Assembly (NCBI GenBank): GCA_018136815.1 | Contig: CM030942.1 | Coordinates: forward strand, 2,431,546-2,495,545 | Reading direction: 5' to 3' | DNA length: 64,000 nt | Origin: Isochrysis galbana | Lineage: Eukaryota; Haptophyta; Isochrysidales; Isochrysidaceae | Shown here: in pieces, positions 21,026 through 31,017 of the stretch | How the letters are laid out: the number at the start of each line of letters is the position of its first letter | Numbering within the stretch: the first letter of the stretch is position 1 | The notes under the pieces: generated by a model | Told to the model about the DNA's origin: nothing | The model's input: the letters and a program-made list of their open reading frames with translations, nothing else | Databases searched by the model: none | Program-made: the position numbers and the translations under genes

Positions 21026-22440
21026 GCTCTCACTCTCCCTTCTCCCTCTCTCGCTCCCCCCCCTCGCGCTCTCTCCCCCTCGCTCTCGCTCTCTCCTTCG
21101 CGCTCCTTCGCCCTCCCCCGCTCTCCCTTGCTCGCCCTCTCGCTCCCCCCACCTCCCGCTCTCTCTCGCTGCCTCTTTCTCGCTGCCTCGCTGCCTCGCT
21201 CTCTTGCTCTCGCTCCTGCGCTCTTGCTCCCGCGCTAGGGACAGGCCAGAGTTTCGTTTGAGACCTGCCCAAATTTCGTTCGATATTTCGCCAATATTTC
21301 GCGTTTCCCCACCCAAATTTCGAAGATATTTCGCGGCGAACTTGTCGTGGACTTGCGCTCACGCGTACACGTGTACTCGTGTACTGTGTACTGTTACTAC
21401 GGCCTACAGCCTACACCGATCGACGATACACGATACGCTATATTTAGTGTTTAACTATTAATTAATGCGAAGTGTTAGTGTTAGTGTTAGGTTATTTAAG
21501 TATTAAGATGTGAGATATCTATTACCTATTATCACTACATACATTACACATTACTCTGATTCAGTAATTTATAATTTGTAATTGTGGTTGAGCGCTCTGA
21601 TAAACAAACCACAAGCCACGAGTCAGTCAGAGTCAGACCTCACTTGTCATCATTTACGTATCACGTTGGTTGTACCAGAGCATCAATGCGCACGCTGGAG
21701 CTGATCGGACAACGAATTCATTTGCACGTCTCCTTACAGCATGCACTCTAATACCGAAAACACGCGCTCACACGACGCGGAAGTAAGGTGACAAAGCAAA
21801 AGAAATACGGGCGGCTCGCGACCAAGCTGGAAGCTTAGAGTGGTTTGCCCTTTGCCCTCCACCAGCCACCAACTCCAACTCATGATGGAGGATACGTGAA
21901 AAGCCGCGGTTTTGCCGCGCGTCGCGCGTCACGCGTCACGCGTTGGGAATTTCGCGCCAGTCGTCATTCCCGACCCCCCCCCCAAAAGTAGTACTACTAT
22001 ATTTATTGCCCATTCACCCCCGCCCCCCCTTGGTATTGTGTCCATGTCCCTTAGACGGCCCAAATTTCGCGAAATTTCGAACGAAATCGACGCTCGGAAA
22101 ATGAGCCCAAGTTTCGAAAAAAATTTCCGAAATCCTGGCCCGTCCCTATCCCGCGCTCGCTCTCCCCTCTCTCGCTTTCCCCTCTCTCGCTTTCCCCTCT
22201 CTCGCTCGCTCGCCCTCCCTCTCTCTCTCTCCCCCCCCCCCCCCATCCCCCTCGCTCTCACTCCTTCACTCTTTCTTACTCGCTCGCTCTCTATCTCGCT
22301 CGCTCGCTCGCTTTCGCTCGCTCGCTCTCCCTCCGTCCCTCCGTCCCTCCTTCTGTCTCTGTCTCTCCTCGCGTTCCGTCTCTCCCTCGCGCGCGTGCGC
22401 TCTCTCTTTCTCTCGCTCGCTCTCTCTCCACGTCCCCGCC
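20990..22440. repeat. CT/CGCT-rich low-complexity block, interrupted by a MITE
   Basis: Pyrimidine-rich repeats (CTCT, CGCT) at 20990-21227 continue at 22157-22440. The hAT-like element at 21236-22148 splits them, so they were one tract before insertion. Translations look like Ser/Leu/Arg repeats and are not genes. Confidence 0.8.
21236..22148. mobile_element. hAT-like MITE, 913 bp, with 8-bp TSDs
   Basis: Perfect 8-bp direct repeats TCCCGCGC at 21228-21235 and 22149-22156. The ends are inverted repeats: TAGGGACAGGCCAGAGTTTC on the left and TAGGGACGGGCCAGGATTTC on the right (reverse complement), three mismatches in 20. The start resembles Ac-type hAT ends, and 8 bp is the hAT duplication length. 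ATTTCG is repeated many times near both ends, like hAT subterminal transposase sites. There is no transposase frame, so it is non-autonomous. The middle is AT-richer than the surroundings. Confidence 0.85.
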
Positions 22441-22486
22441 CGCGCGCATCGCGCCATAGTCGGCCGTGTGTGCGACCGGGCGCGCT

Positions 22487-23629
22487 ACCGGAGAATGTTT
22501 TGGACGAATCTTCCTGCCGTCGGCCGAGGAGAGGCGGACGGAGAGAGAGAGAGAGAGAGTCTCGCAGAGCGACTGCAGAACGAGAAGTCGAAGTCATGCC
22601 GGTTTATTACCTTAAACGAGCCAACAATTATAGTAACAACAAAAACAAAATTCGAATCGCAAATTTCGAGACCAAAATCTGCGAACCTGGACTTGAGACC
22701 ATGGGGAATCCGAATCTGTGTGTCTTGTGCATCAGTGGCAACACGGGGAACTGTTCAATTGTAAAAAAACCTTCTAATATTCTTACCGCACTCGCGGCGA
22801 ATGAATGGAACCACTACCCACTACAAGTAGCACGTAGCATACTCTCTACACCCCCATTCCCCGGCCCTTCTCCCTCCGCCATCAGGCGGCTTCCCCCGTA
22901 CACTACTAGGCGGGTTGGGGTGGAGGGCTTAGATATGGTCCGGTGGCCCGCGCCCCCCCCCGGTGATCTTTCCCCCCCTTCCTCCTGTGTCTCCGAGTGG
23001 GCGGCCGACTCTGTCTCGTCGTCTCGTCGCTTATCCTGTAAACAGGCGCGAGACTTACCGATTTTCCGGTGGGCGGAGCTCTCGCTCGCGCCCACCCCCT
23101 TCTCCGCGCTCTCTCACCCCTCTCCTGCGGCACGCGCGATGGCGCGCCTGCGGCAGGCCTCCAGCTGCCCTCTGGCGGCCCCTGGAGGCTCCTGGAGGCC
23201 AGCTCAGGGGGCAGAGGAGGCTGGGGCTGGGCCCTGGCCTCCCCTGCCTCTCCCTCGCTGGCGCTCCCGAGCCTCTGGGGCCCCCACGCTGCACCTGTCT
23301 GCCTGTCGACCAGGGGGGGAGGGGGGGTTGGAGCATTGGGCTGGTCACGAGGGGCCAGGATGGGCGAATGGGGCGAGCCTGTGGGGAAGGAAGTGGGTCA
23401 GTAGGGCAGTGGCCTCCTGGCAAGCCATCAGGCATGCCAGGAGGATGGGTGGTTCCTCCCCCATGGCAGGGGAGGAGTGGAGAGAGGGGGGGGCTCGTGC
23501 CCCCCCATGGGTCAACCAAGTATAAACTTAGTTGGGGAACTGTTCAATTGTAATTGTGAGCGCGTACCTTACACGAATATTCATGCCTACAGTGTAGCCT
23601 ACAGCCTTCAGATGGGCAGGAATACAACA
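22487..23629 (-). repeat. Gypsy LTR fragment split by a SINE-like insertion
   Basis: 22487-22764 and 23534-23629 together match 32082-32414 of the LTR in copy 2, with the same strand sense. The insertion at 22765-23533 separates them. It is the third LTR copy in the window and is truncated on both sides. Confidence 0.8.
22765..23533 (-). mobile_element. SINE-like retroposon Y1, 769 bp, with 20-bp TSDs
   Basis: Direct repeats GGGGAACTGTTCAATTGTAA at 22745-22764 and 23534-23553, a perfect 20 bp and the length expected from LINE-mediated insertion. Sense is minus: the 3' end is CGGTAAGAATATTAGAAGG plus T7. Copies are at 60080 and 58222. The body has C-rich and GGAGG/CCTCC blocks that form several inverted repeats. 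No protein is supported. No clear pol III A/B boxes were found by eye. Confidence 0.8.
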
Positions 23630-23661
23630 GGGAGACTGTGGCTTCTCCTTGGTTCTATAGG

Positions 23662-23719
23662 TGTGGAGAGAGGGGGGGGCTCGTGCCCCCCCATGGGTCA
23701 ACCAAGTATAAACTTAGTT
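23662..23719. repeat. 58-bp repeat of the Y1 5' end
   Basis: The sequence from GTGGAGAGAGGGGG to TATAAACTTAGTT repeats 23476-23533 almost exactly. Just before it, GGGAGACTGTGGCTTCTCC (23630) resembles 1427-1445 in the first SINE-like element, so this is probably the remnant of another insertion. Confidence 0.6.
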
Positions 23720-24323
23720 CTCATTTGTCCATTACAGATGGTGCCCTCAGCACCCCCCTAGTGAGTGGCCGGATTACACTTTTCTTGGGCCTAATGGCCT
23801 CATAGAAGGCCTTTGTGCGGGCCCTTGCGGGGTGTGCCCGTTGACTTTGTTTAGCGGCAACGCGCAACGCCAGCACATCTCGGTGATGCACACAAGGGGA
23901 GCTCTGAAATTCAGCAAGTGAAATGGTGTGTGGTGTCACTTGAACCATTTCTGTGAACTCTCACTGAGTCGAGTGCACATGCCCGCATGGAGCTTAGAGC
24001 CTGATCCCTTCAGCATCAAGGGATGTGCGCATGGGTGTCATGGGTGCATCGCACGGCCAGCGCAAGAAATCCGCAAAGAACACGTCGCATGAGAGCCTAT
24101 TGCTCGTACATATACTGGCCTCCGTTCCTAGAAGGTGCAATGTGTGCAGCGTGAATAGCCGTAGAGGTCTCGTCGAGGGATAGTCAGGACAAGATTCCCT
24201 TTCCTCTTTGCTTCCGAGCGCGTGGCCAACTCCGTCTTCCTCTTGGCTTCCGAGCGCGTGGCCAACCCGTCTTCCCTGCTCTCGATGTCGGCCTGGGGCG
24301 CTCGGTTGGGAACGAACAAGGCA
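23720..24323. other. Intergenic, nothing recognised
   Basis: Downstream of the THOC6 stop. There is a short direct repeat TTCCGAGCGCGTGGCCAAC at 24212 and 24248. No coding region or RNA gene can be supported. Confidence 0.5.
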
Positions 24324-25523
24324 TCACAGCATCAGGGTGTAAGCACGGTGGCTAGTGTCCATGAAGATGTCCACACCATCCGCGCTTCCTCCTGCGGCAA
24401 CCACCACACCACGGCCTTCGAAGCGGCGAGCGGAAAGAGCATAGACCGACGGACTACTACACAGAGCACGTGTGTGCAGTTCCCCGGTCAACGACCAATT
24501 GTACCTATGCGGTGGATGCGAGAAAGGAGTCAGCGGCGGAGGCCCAACAACTTCTGTCGGGCAAGAGAACGCCAAAAATCGGAACGATGTGGCAGCACGT
24601 TGTGGCGGCATGGTCTGGCCGATGGATTGCGTCTTTCAGATTGGGCTTAGCCAGCCTTACATGTTTGATTCTGCGCCCGCCGTGACAAGGTCAGAGATTG
24701 AGCCCGGGAGAAAGCACACGGCCTGCGGTGACGCAGCTGTTGGAAGGCATGCAATGCACGCCAATGTGCTTAGCTCAAATGTGCAAAGGAATCCACCACC
24801 CCAACCAGCTACCAGCCAGTTCTCCGATTCATCGACAGCTAGGCACCCGCACCACCCATAGGACACCAGGGCTGCCCCAAGCTCTGATCCAGCGGCTGCA
24901 ACACCAGAGCTAGACGTGTGCGACACGCCCCTGCTGCTCCCATCTGCCAACAGGGTTGCGGTGCTCTTGCCGCTTCGCACATCCCACAATCGTACCGTCC
25001 CGTCCTCTGAGCCTGTCACAATCTGCTTGCGCTGAAGGCGGCCAGAGATGCAATGCAGCTGATCCGAGTGGCCACTGAATGTGGTGACGCATTTCTGCGT
25101 GCCCAAGTCCCATGCATACGCATTGCCATCTCCTGCAGCAGAGTAGAGTACGTTGCTGGATGGGTCATGCACAAGTCCCGAAGTTTCCGAGAGCGGGCCG
25201 AGCCCGCCCCGCCTCAGCGATCGGCGCGGGTTCTGGAGCTCGAAGAGCGGCGGCGGCGGCTCCGACGCGGCGCCGAGCAGCGCTTTCCAACTCCAGCCGC
25301 GGATCTCCTCGTCAGAGCCAGTGAGCAGAAGGGTCCCTTCATGTGCGGGCACAAAGACAAGGCTGTAGATCGCGGAGCGATGGAGACGGAGGCAGCAGTG
25401 CTTCTCGGGCATCTGCTCCATCGAAGCGGACGTCAGATCCCACACGTGCAGCTCGCCCGATCCCGTCCCGCATGCCAGACGGCCACCCTCGGGAGAGAAG
25501 GCACTCGCGAAGACGGTTCTCAT
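24324..25523 (-). CDS. THOC6: THO complex subunit 6-like WD40 protein, two exons, 347 aa
   Basis: Exon 1 25523-24661, intron 24660-24505 (GTAAGG...CATAG), exon 2 24504-24324; the joined frame is exact. WD-repeat signatures include Gly-Glu-Leu-His-Val-Trp-Asp-Leu, Gly-Asn-Ala-Tyr-Ala-Trp-Asp-Leu and Thr-Val-Arg-Leu-Trp-Asp-Val. The last third has the THOC6 layout: a Cys-Leu-Ala-Val-Asp-Glu-Ser-Glu-Asn-Trp-Leu-Val motif, Ser-Pro-Gln-Ala-Val, Tyr-Asn-Trp-Ser-Leu-Thr-Gly, then a final Gly-Gly-Ser-Ala-Asp-x-Val-Asp strand. THOC6 is part of the nuclear THO/TREX mRNA export complex. ATG 25523 is the first in frame and starts the first blade normally. The gene looks intact. Confidence 0.85.
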
Positions 25524-25815
25524 CGTGCGCCGCGCCGCAGACGCACCGTCGCCCAACCCGATTTTAACCCTAGTGTGTGCCAAGGGTGGTACAGGTAGAG
25601 GCTAGAGCTTCTCATTCAACAACGTTCTTTATAAACCACTATAAAACAGAGCTGGAAGCTGTTAAGGGGCTCATAGAGGCATCAGGGGCATGGTCCACAC
25701 ACACCCTACGCCGAGCAAAAGAGAAATTGCCAATTCTTGACCACCCGCAAGAGCAAGAGTCGTGCTCGAATCGCACGCACACGCCTCACTGCAGCGAGCT
25801 CCTCTCCCAGCACAC

Positions 25816-26327
25816 TCACTCCGAGACATCGGGGACACCGGACTCCACCTCTTCCGCGGCCTCTTGTGTGTGCTGAGCGTTGGAGCCCGCCTCACATTCA
25901 TAGATACTGCCCCTGCGAGCCGCCACACACTTCCTATTCCTAACCTTGCACAACCCGCGCTTCGGTCCACACTTCGGACAACGCTTCCATGCCGACCATG
26001 GGCACGGGACAACGCCGCAGTTGCACGCGAACTCACACGTCGAAAATGCGGCCGCGCGAGCCCGGGCGCGCTCTGTATCGTCGTGAGCACGTTCCACTCT
26101 GGCCTTCTTCTTCTGTTGCACCAAGGCCGCAGCCTCCAGCTCTTCCTTATCCCTCTTCTCCTTCTCAGCCTGCAAGTCGCGCTTAGTGACAGAGCCCGAT
26201 AGCTTGAAGAGACGTGCGCGCTTCCGCGGCCCGACAGCATCTCCTGCACCTGAGAGTAGTGATCCCACGCAGCCTTGTCGCTGGAAGGGTCGCGGGATAG
26301 CGCCTGACGCACCATACCCTCAGTGGC
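25816..26327 (-). CDS. Small Lys/Glu-rich, Cys-rich protein, unknown function
   Basis: A 150-codon frame from ATG 26268 to 25816. It has a charged coiled-coil-like stretch (Lys-Arg-Asp-Leu-Gln-Ala-Glu-Lys-Glu-Lys), then a Cys-rich cluster (Cys-Glu-Phe-Ala-Cys-Asn-Cys...Cys-Pro-Lys-Cys-Gly...Cys) that could bind zinc, and an acidic tail. A second open segment upstream (26327-26250, after a TCTAG acceptor) would join if a very short 47-bp GT-AG segment is removed. I mention this only as a possibility. Same strand as THOC6, 290 bp upstream of its start. No family recognised. Confidence 0.45.
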
Positions 26328-26469
26328 TAGAGGGAACTTGCAAGAGCGTATCGCTCGGCACTCGCAACGTCATTATAGGGCGTAAAATCTGGCACACAAC
26401 ACACAACCAGCGGGATTGTAATGTGCGCTGCAACTACGCTTGGTGCCCAGTCTCCTGTGGGTAATGTGT

Positions 26470-27031
26470 TTGAAATGCAGATGTTTGTCTGTGTGTTTTA
26501 GTAGAGGCAGGGTGTATAAGTATAAGTGTAAGCTGGCCTCGTGCTTCCACTCTTCATGGGTTAGGTGTTAGGTTGATTTTTCGGGCTAGGCCCAGGTATA
26601 GAAAGATGCAGTTTTTGTTACCCAAATATGCAGAGAAAATATGTAAAAAATATGCAGCGCGTCACCCAAATATGCAAAAAATATGCAATACATATTTTAT
26701 ATGTGTAGGCAAGTAAGTTTATGGGTTTCCAAAAGTTTTCCCTTCGCACTGCATAGGAGTACTGGTAGGAGTACAACTTTTTGAATACATCTACTTGAAA
26801 CAGATGAACTTCCTTGCTTCCGTCCGTCCTATTTGGCGACCGACCGACTGGCCGACGCACTATAGCACAGAAGCCAACAGCCAAGCAGCCCGGAGAAGTC
26901 TCAGACGGGCTCTGCCCTTTCTGAACGCTATAAGGACATCGCGACATCACCCTCGCTGAAGCGCGCGTCTGACTCACTCGCTCGACTGCTTGGTGATTCT
27001 TTCTCAAACATGCGCCTGGAGGTCCCTAGAG
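26470..27031. other. AT-richer intergenic stretch with AAATATGCA repeats
   Basis: AAATATGCA or close variants occur four times at 26633-26692 in otherwise AT-rich DNA. No gene is supported. The open frame on the minus strand here has no recognisable content. Confidence 0.45.
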
Positions 27032-28204
27032 TTAGGCGGGAGCGCCGGATTGGCAATTGACAGGTTGGGCCGAAACGGAGGATGTTGACACCGGGTGTCC
27101 ACTCGTTGGAGATGCCCCGCGGCGTGTCTGAATCTCGTCTGAGAGGTGCACTTCAGCAAGCCGGACTGGCAGGGGTGATTCGCTCCTCGCGGACAGGCTG
27201 ATCACTGTGAGTTCCTTTTGATGCTGAAGAATCTCACTCTTCGTCGGAGGCTCGTGCGCTTCCACAGAATGACAGATCTCCTCTTCCTCGTGCATTGAGA
27301 CACCCTTAGCCGCAGCTGACGGCCTTGGTGATGGTGGTCGTAACGGTGACAATCCCTCATCCGATTCGCAAGCATCGTCGCAGTATGCACTTGCTCGGCA
27401 CTTGGGTGGGCTGGCTTGTATGGCGAACGACCACAGAGCTGGCTTGCACTGGCTCAGCTGTGATAAATCCTCCTGCATTGGTCCTACGCGCTTGAGTCTG
27501 AGAAGACGCGCTTTTCTTTGGCGATCACGCACACAGCAAAGGCAGACCACACAAAGAAATGCAATCAGGCATAGCAGCAACCACTTGTAATCGAAGTACC
27601 CGGAGGTCACATCCAACCCCGCCGCAAATGATGGCTGGTCTTCAAACATTTTATAGGGATCGGCGCAAACCGTCTGGACCTGTACCGTGCCAATGCCGCC
27701 GTTTAGAGCAGAACTGCCCCTCAAAATGCCAATCGCCTCGCATTTGCGATCTCCTGCACGCCTCATGGGACTTGCGGTGTCCTGCAAGATCGTAGGAATC
27801 CACAGGTATGCGTCGAATGGGCATGACCGGTGCGGAGGGGACTGACGAATGTTGACGAGGTTGCCCTCGATGGCCAACGCTGGGTGATGTGCTGGGAGGA
27901 TGTGTGCGCAAAGACTATTCTCCTGTACGTCACGGCGACCGAAACTCAGGTGCACACCTCTCGGATCGCCGTACTTGGGCGCACAGTTTGTGCAGTTGAA
28001 ACTGGGTGGGGGTTCATTGCTCATCTCAGCTCCAATAGGGAGGAATACGCCATCAAGGAGGAGCTCGATGACAATCTGGATCCCTGGGATGTGGATCTTG
28101 TACCACTTCCCGAGCGGGTCGGTCCCCCAGAGCCCAATCTTCGCTTGCATGCTTTTCTCCGGCGGGATGATGTACGAAGAATCCTCTTCTCGTCCTAGGA
28201 GACG
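27032..28204 (-). CDS. Single-pass membrane protein of unknown function, 5' end in assembly gap
   Basis: One long frame ending at 27032, entering the N block at its 5' side. The N-terminal ~210 residues are Cys-containing (Asn-Cys-Thr-Asn-Cys, Ser-Cys-Pro-Phe, Val-Cys-Ala-Asp-Pro) and look extracellular or lumenal. A strong hydrophobic segment follows (Lys-Trp-Leu-Leu-Leu-Cys-Leu-Ile-Ala-Phe, 27560-27510), with Arg/Lys just after it, so the ~160-residue acidic, Ser/Pro-rich tail should be cytoplasmic. Type I topology is inferred. No family recognised. Confidence 0.6.
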   Translation of the reverse strand, partial: RLLGREEDSSYIIPPEKSMQAKIGLWGTDPLGKWYKIHIPGIQIVIELLLDGVFLPIGAEMSNEPPPSFNCTNCAPKYGDPRGVHLSFGRRDVQENSLCAHILPAHHPALAIEGNLVNIRQSPPHRSCPFDAYLWIPTILQDTASPMRRAGDRKCEAIGILRGSSALNGGIGTVQVQTVCADPYKMFEDQPSFAAGLDVTSGYFDYKWLLLCLIAFLCVVCLCCVRDRQRKARLLRLKRVGPMQEDLSQLSQCKPALWSFAIQASPPKCRASAYCDDACESDEGLSPLRPPSPRPSAAAKGVSMHEEEEICHSVEAHEPPTKSEILQHQKELTVISLSARSESPLPVRLAEVHLSDEIQTRRGASPTSGHPVSTSSVSAQPVNCQSGAPA

Positions 28205-28304
28205 NNNNNNNNNNNNNNNNNNNNNNNNNNNNNNNNNNNNNNNNNNNNNNNNNNNNNNNNNNNNNNNNNNNNNNNNNNNNNNNNNNNNNNNNNNNNNNNN
28301 NNNN
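28205..28304. other. Assembly gap (100 N)
   Basis: Exactly 100 N, the usual placeholder for a gap of unknown length. It hides the start of the minus-strand membrane-protein gene. Confidence 0.98.
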
Positions 28305-28506
28305 ACATGAGACTCTTGGTACTCTAGAGTATATGTTGGAGATGGCAAAGAAGAAGACAAGAAGACCAAGAGGCCTGTTCACACTTCTCTAGTTTATCCT
28401 ACTCTTTTCACATCATTCCGTTCTGTCGTCCTCGAACTTCAACGCTTTCTTTTCTTGGAGTGCGATGACGCTCGGCCCTCCATTGCTCCCACCAGTAGTG
28501 CCCGAG

Positions 28507-28870
28507 ATGGCATTGGTGAGCGCGGGTGCGGTGGGCGAGCGCTGCTCCGCTTCGCGTCTTCGGAGGCAGCCAAGCGACGCGACGCGGGCCCGCTCGTCAT
28601 CCTCGCGCTTAACATTCTTGGCAGCTTCGCGCTGGGCTCTCTGTCAGGCAACGGAGCCGCACGCCGACAGCAGCTCCTCCTGGGCGTTGGCTTCTGCGGG
28701 CGCGTTTACCACGTTCTCCACCTTCTCCATGGACACGATCACGATGATTCAGCACGACAGTTCCGGCGTGCCGCCGCATACGTCTCGCCTCCAACACCCT
28801 TAGTCTTGGAGCCGCCTATGCTGGGTATTGTTTCAAGCTGCCAACGCCTATGGTGCACAAGTTGAGAGCA
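28507..28870 (+). pseudogene. CrcB/FEX fluoride channel-like sequence with frameshifts
   Basis: CrcB features occur in order but in changing frames. Met-Ala-Leu-Val-Ser-Ala-Gly-Ala-Val-Gly begins at 28507. Ala-Leu-Leu-Arg-Phe and Leu-Asn-Ile-Leu-Gly-Ser-Phe-Ala-Leu-Gly lie in a second frame. Gly-Val-Gly-Phe-Cys-Gly changes back to Ala-Phe-Thr-Thr-Phe-Ser-Thr-Phe-Ser-Met-Asp, the CrcB signature. The two shifts (near 28536 and 28694) compensate each other. A possible last helix (Asn-Thr-Leu-Ser-Leu-Gly-Ala-Ala-Tyr-Ala-Gly) lies in a third frame at 28790. It is either a decayed gene or assembly errors. Working CrcB/FEX proteins export fluoride. Confidence 0.6.
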
Positions 28871-30190
28871 CCGCTCAAAGCGAATGGTGGCTGACACGTC
28901 AGCCGATTGCTGCAGGCGATATGTGACCTGAGATAGATCATAGACGGAGACCGGCTTCATGTGCGCTCATTTCCCGTTCGCGTAATACATAGTGTTGTAG
29001 CAGATTGCTTTGGCCATAAACTTTTGAGCCGGTGCTACTATTGCATCTTCTCCATCCACGCCTTTTTTGGGAGACGTTATTGTATGGTACGTATTGGCAT
29101 AGTGTGATTTGTGGCATGGTGCGCCGGCAGTAGTGAATTGTTGGTAGCGAGGAATGGTGCGCTGCCAGTACTGAATTGTCAGGTGATGCACTGTTGACTG
29201 TTGTGGTGTACTCTCTGTACCGTCAGCGTTGCCATAGCATGCGGTGTTGTCCAATAGTGCTAGTTTTGGGAGTTGCAGCGTGGATGTGGCCTGTGGCCGT
29301 ATGCGCCGTGGGTGTGGCCATGGCCGCGTGGCCATGAATCATGGGCATTGGCCGTGGCTGTGAGCGCCGTGCTTGCCGTGCGTTAGATTAGCGGTGCGAG
29401 CGCGTCTGCATCCACTAGTTGTAGTAGTATCTAGTAGTAAAATAAATGCTTGAAGATTCGGGGCTATAGAGCTATAACGGTCTCGGTACTACTACCCCCT
29501 GCTTCGGCGCCCTTCCATAATAATAATATAACTGAGCATTAGTACCACTACTCCCACTAGCCCGGTACTAACGCCCTCAGCGCTCAGCGCACCTGCCCGT
29601 ACGCCTTGACGTATGTTGATTGATTGATGTCACAGATACATACACCTATGCACCCCTTCAAATCTCTCCCCTTGCAGGGCCCCGGCTCCCATTCTAACTC
29701 CCCACAAGTTACAATGGGTGAAAACCAGGTGAGGCGAACCGACCTATGTCGGATGTGGGGCGACTCACCAGGGAAAGGAAAAGCACCGGGGGGGGGGGGG
29801 GGGGCAGGAACTCTCGTCACAAAGAAGAGCTGCCGGCAGCGAAGGCAGCGTTGGCAGCTCTCGTGTAGGACAAGCGACCAGCATGAGCTGTATCAGATAT
29901 CCATCACCGGCGGCGGTGACGGCGGCAGCGGCAGTCGCGACGGCAGCTGTGGCGGAGGCAGGGGCACCTTAGTCCTCGGGTAATAATATTGTAATACTTG
30001 GCGAAGAGCGAAGAGGCGGACTTGGCAACCGCGGCCGGTGGCAAGCTACGGAGCGCGATCTTGGCCGAGGTCAGACGGGACTTCGTACCGTCTTTTCGGA
30101 CGAGGAGTCTGAATAGGCCGGGAGACCCTCCTCCGACCCGCTTGGGCTTTCCGCTCACGGTCAACAAAATGTCTACTCCCCCCATATCCA
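28871..30190. other. Long intergenic stretch without a supported gene
   Basis: Has imperfect GCCGTG/GGCCATGGCC repeats near 29290-29370, an AT-richer patch with ACTACTA repeats (29420-29570), a run of 18 G at 29790 and a GGCGGC block at 29910. Short open frames here have no recognisable domain. Confidence 0.5.
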
Positions 30191-30194
30191 ATAT

Positions 30195-31017
30195 TAGAAA
30201 AAAAACCTTTTAATTTTCTCGCCACGCGCGCGGCTACGGGGTTGTCTATTGTAGCCACGCCCAGATCCCTTCCTCTCCTCTCACTTCCCGCCTTGCGGCA
30301 ACTCCCCTCGTGCTCTACATAGGGGCCCGGGTCGTGGGGGGGCTGGGTCGGGCGGGGTGCACCGGCCCTCAGTGGTCTGTCCTCGCCTTCCTCCTGTGCC
30401 TCTGGTGGCCGGTTTCTTGCTGCTGTGGTGTAGGTGTCGTGCCGTTGCTGAGGTGTCTCGTGCTCGTGAGTTGTTCTTCTTCGTGGGTGGTTCTTTCAGG
30501 GAGGGTGGGGGAGGGGAGGGTGTGCCTCGACCTCAGGCGAGCCTTTCGGCGAGGCCAATCGCTTCCGCCACAAGGCCGAGGTTGTCGCTCAATCTTAGTT
30601 TACCTTTGTTGTCTTCTGTAAATACCGGGGCGCTGAGCTCCGCTGACCTTTTTATTTTAGGTTTTCTACCCTGGGCCGCGTGCGAGTGCGCATCGGGCGA
30701 CAGGTTTTCGACGGTGTTAGGCCCCTCACCAGGGTGGTGAATCTTAAGAGCGTGGATTCTAAGACCGGTATGTAGTGGTATTCATATGATTCGAACTCTA
30801 TTCTGTAGAAGTCTCTTATTATATATCTCCAGGCTATGATATAGAGGGTTTTTAGGCTGTCGGGGGTGGTCGCGTCTGGGTATGCGAATAGCCTATCCTT
30901 AGTTTTCTGCCCATGTGACTATTCGTTTTCGGAGTGTAGTTAGCGATCGCATCTATGGTGTCGAAGATTTTTCTTGTCGCGGGGCACCATGCCAGGTGGC
31001 ATGAGTCCTCTTGATGT
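30195..31017 (-). mobile_element. 3' part of a LINE (same family as 11528-14056)
   Basis: On the minus strand it begins within the zf-RVT segment (His-Leu-Ala-Trp-Cys-Pro equivalent near 30995), runs through the Tyr-Ile-Ile-Arg-Asp-Phe-Tyr block and ends with a 3' UTR closing GAAAATTAAAAGG plus T8 at about 30197. It matches 13255-14056 with scattered differences and small indels. It begins exactly at the gypsy LTR end (31018) and may be the far side of the LINE whose 5' part is at 43275-46300, with the middle of RT lost. Confidence 0.75.

Noticed and set aside
21912-23525. 537-aa plus-strand open frame
   Set aside because: Runs across the MITE end, a CT-rich tract, an LTR fragment and a SINE-like element; purely compositional.
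25524-25583. Longer THOC6 N-terminus
   Set aside because: It would need a TTG start; the ATG at 25523 begins the first WD blade as in THOC6 proteins.
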